A stretch of DNA of 33,841 bases, from positions 1 to 33,841 of the forward strand of contig CAUDNR010000349.1 of NCBI GenBank assembly GCA_958430865.1, in the 5' to 3' direction. The notes below the pieces were generated by a model. The model saw only the letters and a program-made list of their open reading frames with translations, searched no databases and had not been told where the DNA came from. The DNA comes from Entrophospora sp. SA101. Lineage: Eukaryota > Glomeromycota > Glomeromycetes > Entrophosporales > Entrophosporaceae. Position numbers and translations under genes: made by a program. Every line of letters starts with the position of its first letter. Within the stretch, counting starts at the first letter, position 1. Shown one piece after another: positions 27,133 through 33,841 of the stretch.

Positions 27133-28387
27133 TCCTTTGTTTGATAACGGAGAACAAGCACCATTAAAAGCCTTAATTTTTGATTTGCTTTATAATCAAT
27201 ACCGGGGAGTAATTATTTATGTTCGCATCTTTGAAGGAGAATTAAGAGTTAAGCAAAAAATTAAATTATTTAGTAATCAAAAAATCTACCAAGTAGAAAA
27301 AGTAGGAGTAAAAACCCCCCAAGAAGTAGAAAAAAACTGCTTAATAACTGGTGAAATAGGATGATTTACTGCTAATATTCGTGATATTAGAGATACCCAA
27401 GTTGGAGATACTATTGTTGATGTCAATGCTGAAAATCCAACTCCTTTGCCTGGTTATCAAAAATTAAAGCCTAACATTTATTCTAATCTTTATCCGGACG
27501 ATAGTTCTGAATTTAATGAATTTAAAAAAGCTCTTTTAGAATTACAATTACAAGACAGTTCCTTAACTTTAGAAAACATTGAATCAAATATTTTAGGACC
27601 TGGCTATTGCTGTGGTTTTTTGGGACTGCTCCACCGAGAAATAGTTCAAGAAAGAATTAGACAAGAATACGATTTAGAATTAATTTTGACTGCTCCGACA
27701 GTTAATTATCGCCTAGTTTTGAGTAATGGAAAAACAATGGAAGCCGCTAACCCTCAAAAAATGCCTGAATGAAACAAAGTAAAAGAAGTCCAAGAGTTAT
27801 TTATTAATTTAATAATTATTACTCCTCAGGAGTATTTAGGGAACATTATGGGATTATGCCAAAGTAAAAGAGGAATTTACCAAGACACGCAATTAAAAAC
27901 TGATGTTTGATGACAAATAACTTATGAATTGCCTTTTGCCGAATTTATTACTGATTTCACAGATCAGTTAAAATCTTTGTCTCATGGATTTGCTTCTTTT
28001 GACTATCAATTTATTGGTTTTCATTCAGCGGAAATTGTCCGAGTAGATATTTTGTTGAATAAGCAATTAATTCCTGACCTTTCTTTTTTGGTTCATCGGC
28101 AATTTGTTGAAGAACGGAGCCGAGAGCTTTGTTTAAACTTAAAAGAGACTCTTAATTCGCAAAATTTTGCTGTGCCAATTCAGGCTTGTTTGGGACAAAA
28201 AGTAATTGCTCGAGAAACACTTCCAGCCCTGAGAAAGCACGTTACCGGAAATTTGTATGGTGGCGACCGAACAAGAAAAATGAAACTTTGACAAAAGCAA
28301 AAAAAAGGCAAAAAGAAGATGCAAAGTTTAGGCAAAGTGGACTTTACTGGGAATATCTTTCGCAATTTATTGAAAAATAAAAAATAG
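27116..28387 (+). CDS. lepA: elongation factor 4 (LepA), domains II-CTD half of a split gene
   Basis: This complete 423-residue ORF begins MRKENNPLFDNGEQAPLKAL, the linker just after the LepA GTPase domain, then domain II (DLLYNQYRGVIIYVRIFEG). It continues with the signatures PGYQKLKPNIYSNLYPDD, GPGYCCGFLGLLHREIVQER, TAPTVNYRLV, a YLGNIMGLCQSKRGIYQDT segment and SLSHGFASFDYQF. It ends with the LepA-specific C-terminal domain (LRKHVTGNLYGGDRTRKMKL). It has no G motifs. Its partner lies at 15598-16179 on the opposite strand. The ATG is inside the last codons of the preceding membrane gene, and dCMP deaminase follows after 22 bases. Confidence 0.94.
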
Positions 28388-28409
28388 TAAAAAATAATTA
28401 CAGTAAACA

Positions 28410-28913
28410 ATGAGCGAAAATCAAAGAAAAAATCTCGCTAAGAGGACTAATTATCTATCATGACATGAATATTTTGCTTCAATTGCTAGACTTGTTGCCC
28501 AGAGAAGCAAAGACCCTAATTATCAAGTTGGAGCTATAATAGTTAACCAACAAAAAGAAATAGTTGCTACTGGATATAACGGATTCCCTTGAGGCTTTTC
28601 TGATGACAAATATTTTTGAAATGATGAAGGGACATGGCTGGAAACTAAATATCCTTATTGTGTTCATGCTGAAGCCAATGCAGTAATTAGTGCTAAGCAA
28701 AATTGCCAAGGATTCATCCTTTATACCACCTTATTTCCCTGCCATGAATGTGCTAAATTAATTATTCAGACTGGTATTAAAACTGTCTATTACTTAGATT
28801 GACCGGTTTCAGAACAATGAGGAAAAAGTTGAGAAGCCACCAAAATAATGTTTGATGAAGTCGGAATTGATTATCAAAAATTGGAAGTACAAAAGAAAGT
28901 CGACATTTATTAG
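28410..28913 (+). CDS. dCMP deaminase
   Basis: This 167-residue zinc deaminase converts dCMP to dUMP for thymidylate synthesis. The catalytic HAE motif is in [12 protein letters not shown] and the zinc Cys pair in [10 protein letters not shown]. The N-terminal segment [20 protein letters not shown] and the [21 protein letters not shown] strand are typical (ComEB/DCTD family). Many Trp are TGA. Placement before ung is sensible, since both handle deoxyuridine: one makes dUMP and the other removes dU from DNA. Confidence 0.92.
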
Positions 28914-28957
28914 TTCGCATTATTACATGAAAAATTTGTTAAAAATATATTATACAT

Positions 28958-29686
28958 ATGGTCAAAACGTCCCTTAACGAACCTTTATATCAAAAATTTA
29001 ATCTCCATTTAGTGGAAAAAAGTTGAAACGAGTTCTTTCAAGAACAAATTAAACAAGAATATTTTAATAATTTATTGACCCAAATAGATAATGAATATCA
29101 AAATCGCTGGTGTTGTCCGCTTCAAGGAGATGTTTTTCGTTTATTTCAAGAAATATCATTATCGCAAATCAAGGTAGTGCTTTTAGGGCAAGACCCTTAT
29201 CACCAAAAAAATGTTGCCGATGGAATTGCTTTTAGCACCCAGAAGCCAAATTATATCCCTGCTACATTGCAAAATATTTTTTGGGAATTAAGTCACGATC
29301 TTGGTTGTCCTTCGCCCACAAATAGCAATCTGCTTCCGTGAGTAAAAGAAGGGGTATTTTTATTAAATACGGCTTTGACTGTGGAAACCGGTGAACCCTT
29401 ATCCCATATGGAACTTTGAAAAGAATTCACTTATTCCCTAATTAAGTATTTAGATAAATACAACAAAAAGTTGATTTGAGTATTTTGAGGCAAGAAAGCC
29501 AAATTAATTAAAGAAGAATGCCAAATTGCCGATACATTTAGTTTAGTTTCGACTCATCCTTCACCTTTTAGTGCTAAATATGGATTTTTTGGTTCCAAAC
29601 CTTTTTCTAAAACCAATGACTTACTAATTAACATCGGAAAAGAACCAGTTAATTGACTAGCCATTGAAAAACCAGAAATTAATTAA
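28958..29686 (+). CDS. ung: uracil-DNA glycosylase, family 1
   Basis: This 242-residue protein removes uracil from DNA. The water-activating loop is [20 protein letters not shown], with the following AFS pocket and Asn equivalent in [13 protein letters not shown]. The minor-groove loop is [20 protein letters not shown]. Trp residues conserved in the family are TGA here (LLPWVKEG, IWVFWGKKAK), good evidence for code 4. The 3' end overlaps the convergent J-domain gene by 4 bases. Length is normal. Confidence 0.96.
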
Positions 29687-31291
29687 TAATCTCGTCTTTT
29701 ATTTCTTCTTACTAAATAGATAATTAAACCAATTATTGCTCCAACAACTAATAGTCCTACAATTGTGATTGTTGCTTGAGTTTTTTTGTTTTCCTGCTCT
29801 CATCGATTAAGGAGTTGCCGGATTTCGTTTTCTCTTTGTTTTCGTTCTTCTGGTGTTTTGGCACTATTGAGATAACTTTGTAATGATTGACCATGAGGAA
29901 GTGCTAATTGTTTTTCTATGTAATTTTTTTGGCTATAAGTAAGATTGTCGTCAGCTTTATTAGCATCGTTTGGTTTTTTATTAGTATTATCTTTAATTTT
30001 TTCGACCTTTCTTTTTAGAGATCGCTCCTTTTGTTTGACTTCTCTTTGGCTAGAACAGCGATTAACTTCATCTTTTCAGTCTCTACAATTTAATTCTTGG
30101 TTTAATTGCTGGTCTTCTACCTTATGTAAATCCAAAAATCATTCTATATATTCAATGGTTCGTTCTTTATCCTCGGCTAGTTCGACAATTCATTTTTTTG
30201 CTTCTAGTATATCTTTATATTTGTCTCCTTTACGATATGCTTCTCTTCAATTGTTAGAATTGCTAATTTGTTCTCTTCAATCGTTTCCTAGCCACTCATT
30301 TACTTGCTTTTCGGAAATTTTGTAAAGGTTAATATAAAAATTTACGCTATTAACTGCTTCTCTTATGGCATCTTCGGCAAGATTTTTATCAAAATTTTTT
30401 CTTCCCTCTTCTCGGTCTTTGTCTCATTTTTCCATTTTTTCTTTTCATTTTTTGTCGCTTTCTTCTCTATTTTTCTTTCTTTCGGCGGCATCTTGGTCCA
30501 ATTTTTGCCTTCTTTCTTCATGTTCCTTCCTGTTTTTTTCTCCTTTTTCTTTGATTTCTTGAATTTCTTGATCTATTTTCTTCATCCACTTTTCGTGTTC
30601 TTCCCGGTTAATTTCCCTTTCTATTCAATATTCACCACAACTTTTACTGCAAAAGGATTTATTTTTTTCTTTTAATTCTCAACACCGGCGAGGGTCATCT
30701 ACTTTTACCGTAAGTTTACAATAATCACAAGTAATTGGACTGTCGCGGTAAGTCGTTTTTTCACTCGAAGAATTATAACCGCTGTCGCCCCCCCCCTTCG
30801 GAGTAAGAAGAATTATCGCTTGTTGAACTATTTGCGGAATTTGCTTCGTTTTTTTTGCTATCACGATTCCGAGCGTAAACTTCAATAAAGTAAACTACTT
30901 CGCTTGTAAAATCTTCTAATTCTTTTTTAGTTTTTAATTCTTTTAGTCTCGTTTCTCATTTTTTTACAATGTCTTCTTCTACTTCACTAGGTTTTACATC
31001 ATAGTAATCAAAGGCTTGTTCTATTTTCGTTTTGGCTAGTCATATTGCGTCCTCGTCAATAGTTTCAGTATCATTGCCGGAAGAAGTGTTATTAGTTAAA
31101 AAATCCTTGGCTTCTCCAATTTCTTTGAACTTTTTCTCTGCCGCTTTTTTTTCTTCATCTGATTTATTAACTCACTTGTCAGGATGTCATTTTAAGGCTA
31201 ACTTTTTATAGGCTTTGTTGATTTCATTTTCCGAAGCACTAGTTGATACTCCTAAAATTTGGCAGGCTTCTTCTCTTGAATTTATTGTCAT
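29683..31291 (-). pseudogene. J-domain protein with zinc finger, coiled coil and C-terminal anchor; G9 frameshift
   Basis: A strong AAAGGAG precedes ATG 31291. Residues 1-70 are a DnaJ J-domain (CQILGVSTSASENEINKAYK) with HPD at 36-38. After a Ser/Asn-rich linker the frame meets a run of nine G (30788-30796) and stops at 30773 (172 residues). In the frame reached by losing one G it continues with a Cys zinc site (CDYCKL...CSKSC), a long charged coiled coil (EEHEKWMKKIDQEIQEIKEK) and further helices. The anchor is TITIVGLLVVGAIIGLIIYL with tail RRNKRRDY. The full form would be about 535 residues. A (CT)12 tract lies 65 bases upstream. The gene appears phase-variable and in the OFF or truncated state here. 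Confidence 0.75.
30788..30796. repeat. C9/G9 homopolymer inside the J-domain gene
   Basis: Nine C on the plus strand (nine G in the coding strand), an extreme run for this AT-rich DNA. Eight would keep the minus-strand gene open to its anchor; nine sends it to a stop within seven residues. Confidence 0.9.
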
Positions 31292-31356
31292 GAATTGCTC
31301 CTTTCTAGTAAATTTTTTAACGAAGAGAAATTAAGCATTATTTCAATTTTTGTTAA

Positions 31357-31380
31357 CTCTCTCTCTCTCTCTCTCTCTCT
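31357..31380. repeat. (CT)12 tract upstream of the J-domain gene
   Basis: A 24-base dinucleotide run, the longest repeat in the window. It sits 65 bases upstream of the J-domain ATG, downstream of a TATATT-like box near 31400. A tiny upstream frame (starting MNKDEKNQ) also runs through it. Slippage could change promoter spacing or leader translation. Confidence 0.88.
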
Positions 31381-31458
31381 GATTTTTTTCATCTTTGTTC
31401 ATAATATAGTATTTTTACACGTAATTTTGAATTCATGATGGATAAATTATGTTCTGTT

Positions 31459-31710
31459 TTAAGAAGAAGGAGAGGGAGGGTTTTTAATTTCTCTAACTAG
31501 TCAGTATATCCCAAAACCTAGAGCAAAAATAAAATAAATTGCCGATACAATCAAAAAAACATTGGCTCATTTTTCTCTGCCGTCGTCTTTCAATATTTGC
31601 CTCATTTTAAGATAATTAAGCACAGCAAAAAAAGGAGTGGCAAAAGGGTAGATGTATTTTCTTAAAAATCCGCCCAACCTCGTTAAAATTTTATCTAATA
31701 AACTCAACAT
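31459..31710 (-). CDS. small membrane protein
   Basis: This 83-residue protein has an amphipathic N-terminal part (LLDKILTRLGGFLRKYIYPF), possibly a short first membrane segment (ATPFFAVLNYL), and a clear second one (VFLIVSAIYFIFALGFGIYW). It ends REIKNPPSPSS. Two Trp are TGA. It follows the HAD phosphatase after 2 bases and is probably co-transcribed. The family is unknown; unlike the anchored set it has no Lys/Arg tail. Confidence 0.6.
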
Positions 31711-31712
31711 AC

Positions 31713-32624
31713 TTAATTATTAACAGACAATTTAAAGTGTTTGGAAAGATATTTTGTTACTCCATCACTATTGAGAATTCCATAATCAGTTATACCATGG
31801 GCGTAGGCTTTTAAGTAATGAACACTATCTGCCATCGCAATGCCTTTACCAACGGTGCGAATTAATTCTACATCATTAATATCATTACCAAAAGCAATAG
31901 TGTTGGAGAAAGGAACATTATAATAACTAGATAATCATTCGGCAGCCATACCTTTACTTGCGAATTTGCTACGAATTTTGATTATTATGCTTTTTGGATC
32001 AGGGACTAGGACTTTATCACCAGATTTTTTAGCCTTTAATTTGCTACCAAAGTAAAAATCAATTGCCGCACCATATTCAGTGCGTAATACGAGCAAAATA
32101 TTATTAAATGTCTCCTCGTCATGAGGAAATTCTAAAACTAATTGCAAAGCGCCTTTATCGCCCAAAAGTTTTGAGATGTTGCCTTTGACATAAGGATTTC
32201 CATTGAAAAAAATTTCTTGGTAGTAAATATCATCACTAGTGCTAATAGTGGTTCGGTCTGTTTTATCTATCAAAACATTACGGAGATTTTTTTTAATTAT
32301 TGGTTCGTTTAAAATGCCTTTTACTACTTGGTTAGAAATAGGATTAATTACTATTTCTTCATTTTTTTTTGCCGGATGACCAATATAAGCGCCATTATAA
32401 GCCACTAAAAAAGTATTTAAGCCGGCTTTTTTTCAAAAATAAAGGGCTGACAACCAGTTTCTTCCGGTTAAAAAACAGACCAAATGATTTTTTTTGGTTA
32501 TTAATTCTTGTAAAACTTTTTTTAGTCGAGGGTTTAAAGTAGCGAAATCTGGATTAGTGCTAGTTCCATCAATATCTAGTAAAATTAAATGAGGAGTATT
32601 TTTCTTTTCTTTTGTTTCTGCCAT
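31713..32624 (-). CDS. Cof-type HAD-superfamily phosphatase
   Basis: This 303-residue protein has HAD motif I LILLDIDGTSTNP with the nucleophile and acid Asp, motif II FLTGRNW, a IIB cap domain, the Lys of motif III in FASKGMAAEW, and motif IV FGNDINDVELI. Members of the Cof subfamily dephosphorylate sugar phosphates, pyridoxal phosphate or flavin precursors; the substrate cannot be told from sequence. Motif IV is GNDxND rather than GDGxND. Trp is TGA twice. The downstream small membrane gene starts 2 bases after the stop. Confidence 0.88.
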
Positions 32625-32652
32625 ATTAATATTTTTACTAGTTTTTTGCCAA

Positions 32653-33003
32653 TTATTTTGTTTTTCTCTTCACTCAATATATAATTAACGCAAAAATGGC
32701 TATTACTCCCACGGCTAAACTAATGATTACTAGTATCCGATCAGCAGACAGGGAATTATCAGGATTAATTTTGTTTGATTGATTGGAACTTTGCTGAGTA
32801 GAAGAATCATTTGAGGGCGAAAGATTTTCAATTGGTGGGGTTTCTGGCTGATTTAGTTTGTTGTCCGATTGATTTGTTGTTGATGCCGGCTGATTCGATA
32901 ATTTATCGTCTTTGTCGTTTACAGAATTTGGCTTGTCATTGTTTTTTTTAAACTCCTTATACTCTTCCCACGTATAATATTTCGGTCTGCTATAATCCAA
33001 CAA
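32653..33003 (-). CDS. tail-anchored-like membrane protein, Ser/Asn/Gln-rich
   Basis: From TTG 33003 (or TTG 33000) the frame gives 116 residues. A short N-terminal part (DYSRPKYYTWEEYKEFKK) is followed by a low-complexity Ser/Asn/Gln/Pro linker (NQPASTTNQSDNKLNQPETP), then the anchor ILVIISLAVGVIAIFALIIY and tail WVKRKTK, with the Trp read from TGA. No signal peptide. The start is uncertain because no ATG lies in frame nearby. The linker composition is like the 3343-3954 protein. Confidence 0.6.
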
Positions 33004-33023
33004 ACTTTTAAAGTTAACTCTTA

Positions 33024-33188
33024 ATTACCCCCAATGGAAAAATAAACTTTGAATCGTGCTTTATTGATAAAAAGAAAAGACAAGTTAAATGTTCGCAATG
33101 TCATCAATTAATTGTGCGTTGCGATAATGGCGGTCAGAAATTTGTTTTTGAGGAACATTTTTTTTGCCGGGAGAACAAAATAGCATAA
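33024..33188 (+). CDS. possible small zinc-ribbon protein, non-ATG start
   Basis: This 54-residue frame begins after TAA with ATT as the best start and encodes CFIDKKKRQVKCSQCHQLIV, with a CxxC pair, and later HFFCRE. It looks like a small zinc ribbon. Cys spacing argues for coding, but the missing start codon and a C5 run near the beginning suggest a frameshift. The opposite strand is open with a hydrophobic translation that I take to be a shadow. Confidence 0.35.
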   Translation: MTPNGKINFESCFIDKKKRQVKCSQCHQLIVRCDNGGQKFVFEEHFFCRENKIA

Positions 33189-33214
33189 AAAATCCACCAA
33201 AAATGCTTAAAATC

Positions 33215-33233
33215 ATATATATATATATATATA
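33215..33233. repeat. (AT)9 tract upstream of the DUF6940-like gene
   Basis: A 19-base AT dinucleotide run located 32 bases before the ATG at 33266, where promoter elements would lie. Length variation could change transcription of that gene. Confidence 0.8.
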
Positions 33234-33265
33234 AAATGTTAAAAAAAAGCGAAAGGAAATAAATA

Positions 33266-33841
33266 ATGGTATACACGACAGTCAAAAACAAAATAAATAA
33301 TAACACCATCAAATACCATTTCATCAAAACAGATGGTAATAAACTAACTTATACGGAATTTATTAATCTTTTAAAAAGTAAAAACAAAGATTTTATAAAA
33401 GAATTTGACCGCCAATTAAGTCAAGCACCGGCAGAACTTTCTCTCCAACCAACTGCTTATTTTTGGGAATGTATTCCAGTTTCTCAGAATACTCTTGATA
33501 GAGAATTTGAGTTTGTAGCCGTAAAATCAAAAGAATTGGATAATATTAAGCAAGATTTATCTAGTTTCCAAGAACATTTTCAGAGAAGTAGTGATAGCCA
33601 TGTAGTTAGTTTTCCCAGTCTAAGTGGAGATACATTAGTAGTGCCAATGCCAGTGCGAGGCTATCAGTATAATTGTAATGAATATGTTGATGAAATGCGA
33701 GATTATAAAAATCTAAGAGAATTTAATTGTAATGCTTCAATGGAGCAAAAAGAGAATTTTTGGCAGAAAGTCGGTGAGAAAATGGCAGAAAGTTTGCTTA
33801 ATGCGAATAATGCTCCACGTTGATTATCTACCAGTGGGTTA
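33266..33841 (+). CDS. DUF6940-like protein, runs off the window
   Basis: AAAGGA precedes ATG 33266 by a normal distance. The visible 192 residues include LTYTEFINLLKSKNKDFIKE, TAYFWECIPVSQNTLDREFE, EFVAVKSKEL, VSFPSLSGDTLVVPMP and, after a TGA-Trp, WLSTSGL at the right edge. The FWExxPV, SFPxLxGDxLLVVP and WLSTSGL pattern matches my memory of the uncharacterised DUF6940 family. Function is unknown. No membrane segment is visible in this part. The gene is incomplete only because the window ends. Confidence 0.6.

Noticed and set aside
14663..31291. All frameshifts as sequencing errors
   Set aside because: They fall in accessory genes and at repeats, while long housekeeping ORFs are free of them; single cases (mod, the ATPase) could still be errors.
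3343..33003. Sortase-anchored LPXTG surface proteins
   Set aside because: The C-terminal helix and basic tail fit, but no LPXTG-like motif precedes the helices, no signal peptides are present and no sortase is seen.
33085..33327. Minus-strand membrane-like ORF over the AT repeat
   Set aside because: It overlaps the start of the well-supported DUF6940-like gene and the zinc-ribbon frame; a shadow is more likely.
1..33841. UGA read as stop or as glycine (Absconditabacteria/Gracilibacteria code)
   Set aside because: TGA falls at positions that are conserved Trp in NrdB, Ung, LepA, thioredoxin (WCGPC) and S4; Gly does not fit and stop would break nearly every gene.
1..33841. CRISPR arrays, rRNA genes, complete insertion sequences
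   Set aside because: No regularly spaced repeats, rRNA-like sequence or transposase frames with inverted ends were seen.

Overview
This is an AT-rich, gene-dense bacterial window that must be read with UGA as tryptophan. Conserved Trp positions in NrdB, Ung, LepA, thioredoxin and AspRS are written TGA, while ordinary TGG also occurs. Together with Prp (the Firmicute-type L27 protease), reduced enzymes and tRNAs with encoded CCA, this points to an uncultivated mollicute-like Firmicute with a reduced genome. A run of 10 N at 22958-22967 shows the sequence is a scaffold.

Layout. 1-8 kb: end of a recombinase-like gene, a class Ic-type ribonucleotide reductase small subunit, a leftward cluster (hypothetical, rplI, SSB-like OB-fold, tail-anchored-like protein, pnp), tRNA-Ser, nusB and aspS. 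8-12.8 kb: a decaying defence region with a truncated Type III Res, a frameshifted ATPase/TOPRIM gene, a Type III Mod in two frames and a HigA-like antitoxin. 13-18 kb: thrS, small membrane proteins, the GTPase half of LepA and the N-terminal half of PheT. 17.8-24 kb: broken membrane-anchored genes, rpsD, prp, a RuvC-like gene, an ERF recombinase remnant, the gap, trxA and tRNA-Gly. 24-30 kb: tRNA-Glu, the C-terminal half of PheT, frr, tRNA-Ser, the C-terminal part of LepA, dCMP deaminase and ung. 30-33.8 kb: a J-domain membrane protein, a HAD phosphatase and a partial DUF6940-like gene.

Three things stand out. First, pheT and lepA are each split cleanly at a domain boundary into two complete ORFs about 6.6 and 10.9 kb apart. 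No core residues are lost, and the lepA halves lie on opposite strands. Second, at least ten proteins share one architecture: no signal peptide, a variable hydrophilic N-terminal part, one C-terminal hydrophobic helix and a short Lys/Arg tail. Many carry simple repeats, homopolymers or frameshifts, as expected of a phase-variable membrane-protein repertoire. Third, several enzymes have lost whole domains: AspRS lacks the GAD insertion, ThrRS its editing domains, PheT its EMAP domain and PNPase its S1 domain. Apart from the lepA/pheT splits and a trxA gene cut by the scaffold gap, housekeeping genes are open end to end. The frameshifts cluster in accessory genes, so uniform sequencing error is an unlikely explanation.
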